Origin: JAGXOF01 sp046545575
GTDB taxonomy: Bacteria > Chloroflexota > Dehalococcoidia > SZUA-161 > SpSt-899
Length of the DNA stretch: 17,857 nucleotides
NCBI GenBank assembly: GCA_046545575.1
Contig: JBKGZM010000041.1
Span: forward strand, 1 to 17,857
Direction: 5' to 3'
Shown here: positions 1 through 6,431 of the stretch, piece by piece
Position numbering within the stretch: the first letter of the stretch is position 1
Layout: each line of letters begins with the position of its first letter
Notes under the pieces: generated by a model
Seen by the model: only the letters and a program-made list of their open reading frames with translations
The model's database searches: none
Told to the model about the DNA's origin: nothing
Program-made: the position numbers and the translations under genes

Positions 1-521
1 GCACTTTCATTCCCGGTATAGCCGGGGCTCTGAGTCTCCTAATGGGCTTTTATTCGCTTTCGGTGTTGGATGCCTACTGGGCGGGCATTTTATTGGTATT
101 CCTCTCATTTGGGCTTTTCATAGCTGAGATATTCACTCCTACCTTCGGGATCTTTACGGCTGGAGGTGTTATATCCATGATCGCAGGAGCCTTGATACTG
201 TTCTCCGGGGGGCCATCTGCCTTTAGTGTGAGCGTAGACTGGTGGGTTATCGCCGTCGTCGTTATAGGAGTTGTTGCTTTCTTTGTTTTTGCTATTCAAG
301 CAGTAGTTCGTACACAAAGGGGAAGGCAACCGACAGGTGCTGATGGCCTTACAGGCATGACAGCGGAGGTCAGAACGACTCTTAATCCCAAAGGAACTGT
401 CTTGATCCACGGCGAGCTTTGGCAGGCGATTATAGATGAAGGGCAGGCTGAGCCTGGAGAGGAGGTGATAGTAAAGGAAGTGGATGGTCTGAAACTCAAA
501 GTAAGCAAAAAAGGGGAATGA
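1..521 (+). CDS. nfeD: NfeD-family membrane protein, C-terminal part (5' end outside window)
   Basis: The reading frame is open from base 3 with no stop before the ATG at 42. The residues upstream of that Met (TFIPGIAGALSLL) already look like NfeD transmembrane sequence, so this is the 3' part of a longer gene and 42 is an internal Met. Visible are hydrophobic helices around AYWAGILLVFLSFGLFIAE, FGIFTAGGVISMIAGALILF and WWVIAVVVIGVVAFFVFAI. A soluble C-terminal stretch of about 70 residues follows (GLTGMTAEVRTTLNPKGTV through LKVSKKGE), typical of the NfeD OB-fold. Long NfeD proteins carry a ClpP-like serine protease domain upstream; whether this one does cannot be seen. NfeD proteins are usually encoded next to a stomatin/SPFH protein and are thought to act with it in membrane quality control. 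That gene follows 117 bases downstream on the same strand, as expected. Confidence 0.9.
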   Translation, partial: TFIPGIAGALSLLMGFYSLSVLDAYWAGILLVFLSFGLFIAEIFTPTFGIFTAGGVISMIAGALILFSGGPSAFSVSVDWWVIAVVVIGVVAFFVFAIQAVVRTQRGRQPTGADGLTGMTAEVRTTLNPKGTVLIHGELWQAIIDEGQAEPGEEVIVKEVDGLKLKVSKKGE

Positions 522-638
522 GCTGTCAGGCAATACCGGGGTAACGAGTTCTTTGACTCATAAGGAACCTAACTATGTAGGGAACTCAAGAATCGAGGAA
601 TTGCTGGCTGCTTAAAAATTAAAGAAGGAGGTAAATGA

Positions 639-1400
639 ATGAATAGTATCATAATTGGCGTCATAGTGGCGATCGTCGTCCTGATAGTGATAACTGCGGC
701 GGTTAAGATCGTGCAGCAGTATGAATTGGGGGTGGTGTTTCGCCTTGGGAGATTTGCAGGTACCAAGAAGCCAGGCATACGGCTCATCATTCCTTTTATC
801 GATAGGATGAACAAGATAGACGTCCGGGTAATTACTGTTGACGTACCTTCTCAAGAGGTCATAACCAAGGATAATGTCACAGCCAGTGTCAATGCAGTGG
901 TGTTTCTGCGAGTGATGAACGCCGAACGGGCTGTTATAGAGGTCTTCGATTTCAGAAAGACGACTTTCCAGATGGCCCAGACCACGCTACGCAGTGTCCT
1001 GGGCCAGCATGATCTCGATGAGCTGCTCTCAGAAAGAGACAAGCTGAACGAGAGGATTCGAAGCATTATCGACGAGGCCACTGATCCGTGGGGTGTCAAG
1101 GTGACTGCGGTAGAGATCAAGGATGTCATACTTGCCGATAACCTCAAACGCTCGATGGCTGCACAGGCTGAGGCCGAGCGAGCGAGGAGGGGTAAGGTAA
1201 TCCATGCTGACGGTGAATACCAGGCAGCCCGCAGACTGGTTGATGCGGCGGAAATGATGTCCCAGCAGCCAGCAGCACTCCAGCTTCGCTATCTTCAGAC
1301 GCTGACTGATATATCCGAAGAGAAGGCCAGCACTGTTGTTTTCCCGTTGCCTGTTGATTTGCTTACTCCGTTCCTAGAGAAAGCAAAGGAAAAGAAGTAA
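639..1400 (+). CDS. Stomatin-like SPFH/Band-7 protein (slipin)
   Basis: This 253-residue protein has one N-terminal membrane helix (about residues 3-25, IIIGVIVAIVVLIVITAAVK). An SPFH/Band-7 domain follows (about 28-190), with the slipin hallmarks YELGVVFRLGRF, KPGIRLIIPFID and VDVPSQEVITKDNV. A helical Ala/Glu-rich stretch (AAQAEAERARRGKVIHADGE) and a hydrophobic C-terminus complete it. Size and layout match bacterial slipins of about 250-260 aa, which form membrane-anchored oligomers and usually partner with NfeD. An ATG at 635 runs into a stop after three codons. The ATG at 639 sits 6 bases after GAAGGAGGT (624-632) and is the start. It is probably cotranscribed with the NfeD gene, and a strong terminator follows 26 bases after the stop. 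Confidence 0.94.
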   Translation: MNSIIIGVIVAIVVLIVITAAVKIVQQYELGVVFRLGRFAGTKKPGIRLIIPFIDRMNKIDVRVITVDVPSQEVITKDNVTASVNAVVFLRVMNAERAVIEVFDFRKTTFQMAQTTLRSVLGQHDLDELLSERDKLNERIRSIIDEATDPWGVKVTAVEIKDVILADNLKRSMAAQAEAERARRGKVIHADGEYQAARRLVDAAEMMSQQPAALQLRYLQTLTDISEEKASTVVFPLPVDLLTPFLEKAKEKK

Positions 1401-1426
1401 GGGCTTGCAGCGGACCGCATGAGACG

Positions 1427-1464
1427 AGGGCATGCTCGCCTTTGGCGAGCATGCCCTCCGTTTT
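1427..1464 (+). terminator. Intrinsic terminator after the NfeD-slipin unit
   Basis: A perfect 14-bp stem has left arm GAGGGCATGCTCGC (1427-1440), loop TTTG and right arm 1445-1458. CG and TTTT (1461-1464) follow. It lies 26 bases after the slipin stop and 24 bases before the metK -35 box. Confidence 0.9.
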
Positions 1465-1487
1465 AACAATCTGCTGTGGGCTTTCAT

Positions 1488-1516
1488 TTGACAATTGGGC
1501 CAAGTAAAAGTATCAT
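1488..1516 (+). promoter_or_regulatory. Sigma70-type promoter of metK
   Basis: TTGACA (1488-1493), 17-base spacer, TATCAT (1511-1516). The predicted transcript start near 1523 gives a leader of about 80 bases before the metK ATG at 1603. The preceding terminator insulates it from the slipin gene. Confidence 0.75.
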
Positions 1517-1602
1517 GCGTTTGGGCATGTGCCGGGAAGCGCTTGGTCTAGCTCATATTGTGTTATTCACCGGTCTAAATATATCTACGGGAGGAGTTAC
1601 GA

Positions 1603-2814
1603 ATGACCCTAACATTTATGAATTCGGCATCGACCATGATAACGTCTGAGTCCGTCACTGAAGGACACCCTGACAAACTTTGCGATATGATAGCCGATGC
1701 TATCCTGGATGAGATCCTCACTCTCGATCCGTATGCTAGAGTTGCTGTTGAGGTTATGGCTACCACGGGCACGGTAGTGGTAATGGGCGAACTCACCACG
1801 GAGTGCTACGTTGATATACCACAGGTTGTTCGTAAAACGGTCCGCGATATCGGTTATACCCGCGCGAAATATGGCTTCGATTGTGAGACATGTGGCGTGG
1901 TAACTTCTATAAAGGAACAGTCACCTGATATAGCTCTCGGCGTTGATAAGTCAAGGGAATCCAGGGAGGACTCAGACGAGTTCGATGAAAAGGAAACGCT
2001 CGGTGCCGGTGACCAGGGCATGATGGTCGGATTCGCATGTAATGAGACCCCTGAATTTATGCCGTTGCCGATTTCTCTCGCACATAAACTTACCAAACAG
2101 CTAGCCAAAGTGAGAAGGGACAAGACTCTTCCCTATCTCAGGCCCGATGGCAAGTCGCAAGTCACGATCGAATATGAATATGGTGTTCCCAAGCAGGTCA
2201 AGACGGTTGTTATCGCTGCCCAGCATGACAGGGTAACAGCCAGCAAAGTCATTGAAGAGGATATAATCGAAAAGGTCATAAGGCCCGTAGTTCCGAGTTC
2301 GCTTTTGGGAGATGATACAAGGTATCTCATAAATGCAACGGGGAGATTCATTGTTGGCGGACCAATGGGTGACACCGGACTGACGGGACGCAAGATACTG
2401 GTGGATACCTATGGCAGTCTGGCGAGGCATGGAGGTGGCAGCTTCTCCGGTAAGGACCCTACGAAAGTGGATCGCTCGGCGGCCTATATGGCTCGCTATG
2501 TTGCCAAGAACCTGGTGGCTGCAGGGCTTGCTGATAGACTTGAGCTTCAGGTAGCGTACTCTATTGGTGTTGCTCGTCCGCTGTCTATTTGTGCGGAGAC
2601 ATTCGGCACAGCCCATGCGGATGAGGGCTTTATCCATGAATTGATCCACAAGCATTTCGATTTTCGCCCCGGAGCCATTATCGAGACGCTCCAACTGCGT
2701 CGGCCTATTTATAAGGCAACTGCGGCTTACGGGCACTTCGGCCGCGATGACATAGATGCTCCGTGGGAGAGGCTTGATAAAGTTGAGGCTTTGAAAAAGG
2801 AGGCGGGGCTGTAA
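1603..2814 (+). CDS. metK: S-adenosylmethionine synthetase
   Basis: This cytosolic enzyme makes S-adenosylmethionine from methionine and ATP. The 403-residue product has the full MetK layout: ATP-binding GHPDK (residues 21-25), the GAGDQGMMVGFA signature (134 onward), and the glycine-rich loop GGGSFSGKDPTKVDRSAAY with its catalytic Lys and Asp. VAYSIGVARP lies near the C-terminus. Length is slightly above the family norm (about 385-400) because of about ten extra N-terminal residues before TSESVTEGHPDK. The ATG at 1603 has GGGAGGAG six bases upstream, so it is preferred over the internal ATGs at 1618 and 1636. It is transcribed alone from its own promoter. It ends tail-to-tail with purQ with only five bases between the stops. 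SAM made here is the likely methyl donor for TrmO encoded further downstream. Confidence 0.98.
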   Translation: MTLTFMNSASTMITSESVTEGHPDKLCDMIADAILDEILTLDPYARVAVEVMATTGTVVVMGELTTECYVDIPQVVRKTVRDIGYTRAKYGFDCETCGVVTSIKEQSPDIALGVDKSRESREDSDEFDEKETLGAGDQGMMVGFACNETPEFMPLPISLAHKLTKQLAKVRRDKTLPYLRPDGKSQVTIEYEYGVPKQVKTVVIAAQHDRVTASKVIEEDIIEKVIRPVVPSSLLGDDTRYLINATGRFIVGGPMGDTGLTGRKILVDTYGSLARHGGGSFSGKDPTKVDRSAAYMARYVAKNLVAAGLADRLELQVAYSIGVARPLSICAETFGTAHADEGFIHELIHKHFDFRPGAIIETLQLRRPIYKATAAYGHFGRDDIDAPWERLDKVEALKKEAGL

Positions 2815-2819
2815 GGGAG

Positions 2820-3500
2820 TCAAACCGCGATAGATTCGAAGAATACCCTGCCGTCTACGCCGCCGAGAATAAGCTCACAGCAACGCTCCGGATGTGGCAT
2901 CATTCCCACTATATTGCCGGCTTTATTGGTTATCCCTGCGATGTTATTCAACGAGCCGTTTGGGTTGGCTTCCGGAGTGATTCCCCTTGAGGGAGTGGAA
3001 TAACGCAGGAGCACCTGGCCGTTAGCTTCAATATCTGCCAGTGTGGCTTCGTCAGCGTAATATCGTCCCTCGTAGTGTGATATTGGGATGTTGAGCACCT
3101 GTCCCTTTTGACAACTCGCGGCGAATGGGGATTTTGTATTCTCTACCCGCAGGTGGGTCCACTGACACATGTATTTTAGGTGAACGCTGCGCAGCACTGC
3201 TCCCGGCAATATCCTCGCCTCACAGAGTATTTGGAATCCGTTGCAGCTGCCGAAAACCAGTCCTCCGTTGGCGGCGAATTCCTCTACGGATTTCATTACC
3301 GGGGAGAAGCGAGCAATAGCGCCGACGCGGAGGTAATCTCCATAGGAAAAGCCACCGGGCAGGATTATGGCGTCGTAACGAGAGAGATCCGTATTCTTAT
3401 GCCAGACATATTCCGCTTCGTGGCCAAGAACATTGGTCAGCGCATGATGAAAATCTCTCTCTGCCCAGGTCCCGGGGAAAACGATAATTCCGAATCTCAT
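2820..3500 (-). CDS. purQ: Phosphoribosylformylglycinamidine synthase, glutaminase subunit PurQ
   Basis: PurQ is the class-I glutamine amidotransferase subunit of FGAM synthase (de novo purine synthesis). It hydrolyses glutamine and passes ammonia to PurL. From the ATG at 3500 the protein is 226 residues: N-terminal MRFGIIVFPGTW, oxyanion region LPGGFSYGD, nucleophile Cys86 in FGSCNGFQILCE, and His203/Glu205 in MPHPER completing the triad. Length matches stand-alone bacterial PurQ. The frame extends upstream to a TTG at 3524. That TTG lies inside an intrinsic terminator stem and the extra residues (SLFEYHP) match nothing in the family, so 3500 is preferred. The ribosome-binding site is weak (GAG, about 8 bases upstream). 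purL and purS are not in the window. The gene follows yqeY by 83 bases with a terminator in between. Confidence 0.96.
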   Translation of the reverse strand: MRFGIIVFPGTWAERDFHHALTNVLGHEAEYVWHKNTDLSRYDAIILPGGFSYGDYLRVGAIARFSPVMKSVEEFAANGGLVFGSCNGFQILCEARILPGAVLRSVHLKYMCQWTHLRVENTKSPFAASCQKGQVLNIPISHYEGRYYADEATLADIEANGQVLLRYSTPSRGITPEANPNGSLNNIAGITNKAGNIVGMMPHPERCCELILGGVDGRVFFESIAV

Positions 3501-3513
3501 TGGATGGTACTCA

Positions 3514-3540
3514 AAAAGGGACAAGCTTCCCGCTTGCCCC
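3514..3540 (-). terminator. Intrinsic terminator or attenuator between yqeY and purQ
   Basis: Read on the minus strand, GGGGCAAGC (3540-3532), loop GGGAA and GCTTGTCCC (3526-3518) form a 9-bp RNA stem with one G-U pair. TTTTT (3517-3513) follows immediately. It ends 13 bases upstream of the purQ ATG. It should end rpsU-yqeY transcripts, or act as an attenuator for purQ if that gene relies on read-through. Confidence 0.75.
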
Positions 3541-3583
3541 TATTTACTAACAAAGCATCGCTGATATGTTTCATTAACCTTGC

Positions 3584-4033
3584 TCAGGATTCATTCAAAA
3601 GTCTATCTACCACTTCACTTATCAGTCGCCCATCGGCTTTGCCCTTGAGTTCGGGCATGAGTTTTGACATTACCTTGCCTTTCTCACGAGGACTTGTTGC
3701 TCCTACCTCATCAATCACTTTGCGGGCTGCCTCAGCGATGTCCTCCTCTGACATCTGCTCCGGCAAGAATTCTTTAAGAATGGATAGCGCTTTTTCTTCT
3801 TTTTCCAATAAATCAGGTCGATTAGCCTTCTTGAGTTCGTCTATGCTTTCGTTACGTTGTTTTACCTCTTTGGATAATACGTCAATTACCTCGGAATCAT
3901 CCAACTCATGTCCCTTGGCGATCTCTGCATTCTTAATGGCGGCTCTCGCCATGCGGATCACTGCTACGCGGTCTTTATCACCAGATTTCATGGCCTGTTT
4001 GAGATCGGCCATGATCTTTTCCTGAAGTGCCAA
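3584..4033 (-). CDS. yqeY: GatB/YqeY domain protein
   Basis: The 149-residue product is a stand-alone YqeY protein, a small helical protein related to the C-terminal tRNA-interacting tail domain of GatB. Typical features are the N-terminal KIMADLKQAMKSGDKDRVAV, the central LSKEVKQRNESIDELKKA, and the C-terminal ATSPREKGKVMSKLMPELKG. The last resembles the helix bundle of GatB tails that contacts tRNA. Exact function of free YqeY is not established. The start is a TTG at 4033 with GAGG 9 bases upstream. The next Met (ATG at 4012) would remove conserved N-terminal helix residues. It lies 17 bases after rpsU, a pairing (rpsU-yqeY) common in bacteria, so the two are almost certainly cotranscribed. 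Confidence 0.95.
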   Translation of the reverse strand: MALQEKIMADLKQAMKSGDKDRVAVIRMARAAIKNAEIAKGHELDDSEVIDVLSKEVKQRNESIDELKKANRPDLLEKEEKALSILKEFLPEQMSEEDIAEAARKVIDEVGATSPREKGKVMSKLMPELKGKADGRLISEVVDRLLNES

Positions 4034-4050
4034 TTTGTCAATCCTCGTTA

Positions 4051-4239
4051 TTATTTCGTTGAGTTTTTTATACTCTTGCGCAGCTTGGTTGCCCTTTTCC
4101 TCTTGCGTTTTGTCGTGGGCTTCTCGTAATATGAACGCCGTCTGTACTCAGCGAGCACGCCATCCTGCTGCACTTTCTTATTGAACCGCCTCAGTGCACT
4201 TTCTATTGATTCGTTGCGGTCTACTACTACCTCACTCAA
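4051..4239 (-). CDS. rpsU: 30S ribosomal protein S21
   Basis: S21 is a small basic protein of the 30S platform, near the anti-Shine-Dalgarno end of 16S rRNA, that helps initiation. The 62-residue product starts MSEVVVDRNESIESALRRF, continues VLAEYRRRSYYEKPTTKRK, and ends in a Lys/Arg-rich tail. These are standard S21 features and length. The start codon is TTG at 4239, following AGGGAGGG (4248-4255) with a 9-base spacer; no in-frame ATG or GTG exists nearby. It is the first gene of the rpsU-yqeY unit, driven by a near-consensus promoter at 4300-4329 with a leader of about 53 bases holding two small dyads. Confidence 0.96.
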   Translation of the reverse strand: MSEVVVDRNESIESALRRFNKKVQQDGVLAEYRRRSYYEKPTTKRKRKRATKLRKSIKNSTK

Positions 4240-4256
4240 TCAAGATGCCCTCCCTT

Positions 4257-4283
4257 CACAAGACTTGTGCTGATGAAAATCAG
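4257..4283 (-). promoter_or_regulatory. Paired dyads in the rpsU leader
   Basis: Two perfect inverted repeats lie end to end between the predicted transcript start (about 4293) and the rpsU ribosome-binding site. One is CTGAT/ATCAG with a 4-base centre (4270-4283). The other is CACAAG/CTTGTG with a 1-base centre (4257-4269). They could form leader structure or be protein-binding sites. Function is unproven. Confidence 0.35.
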
Positions 4284-4299
4284 TAGTTCCAGCTTGAGA

Positions 4300-4329
4300 A
4301 TTATAGCGGGCTGCGATACATGCTGTCAA
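4300..4329 (-). promoter_or_regulatory. Sigma70-type promoter of rpsU-yqeY
   Basis: On the minus strand TTGACA (4329-4324), 18-base spacer, TATAAT (4305-4300); both hexamers match consensus perfectly. It points away from the trmO promoter, whose -35 begins 22 bases to the right. Confidence 0.85.
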
Positions 4330-4351
4330 GTCCGGTGAAAGTAGCGGGGGG

Positions 4352-4380
4352 TTGTTTTGTTGGCGCCCTGTTGCTACAAT
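4352..4380 (+). promoter_or_regulatory. Likely promoter of trmO and the glycosylase gene
   Basis: TTGTTT (4352-4357), 17-base spacer, TACAAT (4375-4380). The expected transcript start near 4387 is only about four bases before the ATG at 4391, so the mRNA may be almost leaderless. This agrees with the lack of a good ribosome-binding site. Confidence 0.55.
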
Positions 4381-4390
4381 CGAGACGCCT

Positions 4391-4840
4391 ATGAGTGGTT
4401 ATGACAGCGTATCTCTGAGGCCTATCGGGGTTGTCCGGAATGAAATCACAGAACCTGGCATGCGTGAGTGGGACAAGGTCACCTCTGATCTGGTTATCGA
4501 CCCCGACCTAGCGGAGTGTATTGAGGGGCTGGAGGAATTTTCCCATATAATCGTTGTTTTCTGGATTCACGAGTCTGGAGATAGCTTCCCAAGGAAGGTG
4601 CACCCACAAGGCAGGGCTGATCTTCCTTTGTCCGGCGTGCTGAGCACACGAGCTCCCCACCGCCCCAACCCCCTGGGACTTAAGGTTGTCAAACTACTGG
4701 CACGGAGACAGAACCTGCTCAAAGTGGTCGGGCTCGACGCGATCGACGGTTCCCCTATCCTGGATATAAAACCGTATGTGCCCATGGATTCAATCCCCGA
4801 TGCAAAGTACCCGGATTGGGTTTCCAAACTCTCGAAATGA
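4391..4840 (+). CDS. trmO: TrmO/TsaA-type tRNA N6-methyltransferase
   Basis: TrmO methylates the N6 position of t6A37 in tRNA-Thr using SAM and has its own beta-barrel fold. From the ATG at 4391 the protein is 149 residues and begins MSGYDSVSLRPIGVVRNEI, the usual N-terminus of the single-domain family. The signature RADLPLSGVLSTRAPHRPN (residues 75-93), followed by PLGL, and DGSPILDIKPY (119-129) form the SAM-binding core. It lacks the C-terminal extension of E. coli TrmO (235 aa), as many archaeal and anaerobe homologues do. The frame is open back to a TTG at 4352, but that codon lies in the -35 box, so 4391 is chosen. Its stop overlaps the start of the next gene (ATGA). Assignment to the TsaA/TrmO domain is firm; the exact substrate is by homology. 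Confidence 0.93.
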   Translation: MSGYDSVSLRPIGVVRNEITEPGMREWDKVTSDLVIDPDLAECIEGLEEFSHIIVVFWIHESGDSFPRKVHPQGRADLPLSGVLSTRAPHRPNPLGLKVVKLLARRQNLLKVVGLDAIDGSPILDIKPYVPMDSIPDAKYPDWVSKLSK

Positions 4841-5493
4841 CACTATCACAAACACTTGAACAGATCTATCAGCGCCTCTTTGAGTATTACGGGCCACAAC
4901 ACTGGTGGCCTGCCGACGATTCCTTTGAAGTGGTTGTGGGAGCAATACTGACGCAGTCAGCGGCCTGGACAAACGTGGAACGGGCCGTCAACAATCTCAA
5001 GAAAGAAAACGCGCTCAATCCGGTTGCGCTCCGTCAGATTGCCGTTAGTGAGCTGGCTGACCTCATTCGTCCATCGGGGTATTTTAACGTCAAGGCCCGC
5101 AAGTTGAAGGCCTTCGTCGAACGACTGGGAGACCGCTACGCCGATTCCCTGGAAAGTATGTTTGCCCTCAACATGCTTGATCTTCGGACCGAACTCCTCT
5201 CGATCTACGGCATCGGGCAGGAGACGGCGGATTCGATAATCCTCTATGCTGCTCGAAAGCCGGTATTCGTCATCGATGCCTACACACACCGTATCATGGA
5301 GAGGCTGGGATTCCACCCGAATAAAGGAAATTATTCCAGTCTGCAATCTCTTTTTATGGAAAACCTTCCCCATGACGAGAAGCTCTTTAACGAATACCAC
5401 GCGCTCTTTGTGCGGCATGGCAAGGTGACCTGTAAGAAGACACCGCTTTGCGGGATGTGCTGCTTGAGCGACATTTGTGGATCATCCATATGA
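4837..5493 (+). CDS. Endonuclease III-related HhH-GPD DNA glycosylase with Fe-S loop
   Basis: This 218-residue base-excision repair glycosylase belongs to the EndoIII-related group of MagIII-type 3-methyladenine glycosylases. It shows GAILTQSAAWTNVERAV (residues 35-51), a helix-hairpin-helix LLSIYGIGQETAD (120-132), and the catalytic Asp147 in VFVIDAYTHRI. A C-terminal C-x5-C-x2-C-x5-C loop (Cys199, 205, 208, 214; extra Cys209) can ligate a [4Fe-4S] cluster. The Lys that gives EndoIII its lyase activity (GRKTA) is replaced here by GQETA, so a monofunctional glycosylase is expected. The likely substrate is an alkylated base, but that is inference. The ATG at 4837 overlaps the trmO stop by four bases, implying translational coupling. 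A TTG at 4816, in the same frame, lies within trmO and is not needed. Confidence 0.9.
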   Translation: MTLSQTLEQIYQRLFEYYGPQHWWPADDSFEVVVGAILTQSAAWTNVERAVNNLKKENALNPVALRQIAVSELADLIRPSGYFNVKARKLKAFVERLGDRYADSLESMFALNMLDLRTELLSIYGIGQETADSIILYAARKPVFVIDAYTHRIMERLGFHPNKGNYSSLQSLFMENLPHDEKLFNEYHALFVRHGKVTCKKTPLCGMCCLSDICGSSI

Positions 5494-5630
5494 CCGGAAA
5501 GATTTGGGGGCTTACCCCTATTTGAATTGCAGGCTTTCGGCCTTTTCTTGTAGGTGACAGCATGTCAATGTAATTTCGTAAGGAAATGTGTGATAAAGGA
5601 ATGAAACCTTAAACTGTTCAGGTTCGTCTC
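5494..5630. other. Intergenic stretch after the glycosylase gene
   Basis: No gene is evident. There are two weak hairpins followed by T-rich sequence: GGGG-CTTA-CCCC (5507-5518), and AGGC-TTTCG-GCCT (5531-5543) followed by TTTCTT. Either could be a poor terminator for trmO-glycosylase. A TGACA-GCA-TGTCA dyad lies at 5555-5567. Confidence 0.3.
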
Positions 5631-5660
5631 TTGTGTGCAATGGGCTGAATTTCCTATAAT
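5631..5660 (+). promoter_or_regulatory. Likely promoter of the small W-rich gene
   Basis: TTGTGT (5631-5636), 18-base spacer, TATAAT (5655-5660). The -10 box matches consensus exactly. Transcription would begin near 5667, about 29 bases before the ATG at 5696. Confidence 0.55.
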
Positions 5661-5695
5661 AAAATAGAGGAATACCAACAGGATAAGGAGACCGG

Positions 5696-5920
5696 ATGCG
5701 AGTATGGGTAGCCATCGATGTCAATGAGAGTTGGAGGGCAGACATGGCGGGATGGCAAATGGAGTGGCTCGGGTTTTTGGCTGGCCGTATGCAAAGAGGG
5801 ATTGGGCCAAGGGGCACTGTTGTTGACCTGCTGGAAGAGTACATAGATGATGAGACAGGTGAAGAGAAAGTCACGGTAGCCAATGCTGATGTGTGTTCAG
5901 ATGAACGACAACGACTCTAA
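5696..5920 (+). CDS. Small hypothetical protein, 74 residues, tryptophan-rich N-half
   Basis: I do not recognise this protein. It has a plausible expression signal: a TATAAT box at 5655-5660 and AAGGAG (5685-5690) five bases before the ATG. The N-half contains four Trp (positions 4, 13, 20, 24) in MRVWVAIDVNESWRADMAGW and the following stretch. The middle is basic (RMQRGIGPRG), and the C-half is acidic (DLLEEYIDDETGEEKVTV), with one Cys near the end. There is no signal peptide or clear membrane helix. It stands alone, 202 bases after the glycosylase stop and followed by more than 500 bases without a clear gene. It could be a small soluble regulator or binding protein, or a chance frame. The promoter and ribosome-binding site favour a real gene. 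Confidence 0.5.
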   Translation: MRVWVAIDVNESWRADMAGWQMEWLGFLAGRMQRGIGPRGTVVDLLEEYIDDETGEEKVTVANADVCSDERQRL

Positions 5921-6431
5921 TTTGACCGTCATTTAACCTCAAAATGGGCTCGTTCAATATGATTGATTTTTAAGTGTAATTCCACAGTAAGTAACCCTTT
6001 TTTATAGGCAACCAGAGTCCTTATTCATAAACAGTCCTTCTGTTCACAAGCTGGAAATTTCTCCTGAAGACCACATCTTGTTGTGGTGAAATCCCATATT
6101 GCTTGGCGAACTCAAAAAGCCCATATGAGCTTCTAAATCGCTGGACCTCTAAACCGCTAAACCGCCAATCCCTGACAAGCCCAGATGGACATTGACAAAG
6201 CAAAAAGAGTAGTGCTAACAACATGCCAGTTTATATCTCCAGAAAGCCAGGAATTATTGCCCTGGCTTGGACAGGATGGTGACATGGTTCTTCTTAGAAG
6301 AGTAAACCAAGGGGGAAATGACACGCTCAGAGTTGGTAATAGCGGGAGGGATTCACGCGCTTATGGGGAAACGCTGGGGGCTTGCGTTTGCCTATGCCTT
6401 CTGGATGAAGTTCAAAGAGGATCGGTCGAAT
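5921..6431. other. Gene-poor stretch with inverted and direct repeats
   Basis: No confident gene in about 510 bases. Contents are: a perfect dyad ACCACA-N6-TGTGGT (6070-6087); three near-identical 10-mers of the type TCTAAACCGC (6132-6141, 6148-6157, 6156-6165); and a perfect 8-bp stem AAGCCAGG/CCTGGCTT with a 9-base loop (6244-6268). A short frame of 42 codons at 6318-6446 (MTRSELVIAGGIHALMGKRW...) follows a GGGGG run but has no clear promoter and overlaps the 3' end of metF. A minus-strand frame at 6021-6224 is open but matches no family I know. This may be eroded sequence or may hold a small RNA; nothing decides between them. Confidence 0.4.

Noticed and set aside
42..521. Complete short NfeD starting at 42
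   Set aside because: The frame continues upstream to the window edge with NfeD-like transmembrane residues, so the gene is cut by the window.
1517..1602. SAM riboswitch before metK
   Set aside because: I could not find the core helices or pseudoknot of any class I know; kept only as something to test.
2101..2823. Long minus-strand frame inside metK
   Set aside because: No family resemblance; it lies entirely over a clear metK with strong motifs, so it is an antisense shadow.
3501..3524. TTG at 3524 as purQ start
   Set aside because: It lies inside the terminator stem, and the added residues do not match PurQ; the ATG at 3500 does.
4352..4390. TTG at 4352 as trmO start
   Set aside because: It coincides with the predicted -35 box; the family N-terminus fits the ATG at 4391.
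6132..6165. CRISPR-like array
   Set aside because: Only three 10-base near-repeats, partly overlapping, with no spacers and no cas genes.
6021..6224. Minus-strand frame of 67 codons in the gene-poor stretch
   Set aside because: No ribosome-binding site, no recognisable family, and it runs through the direct repeats; not supported as a gene.
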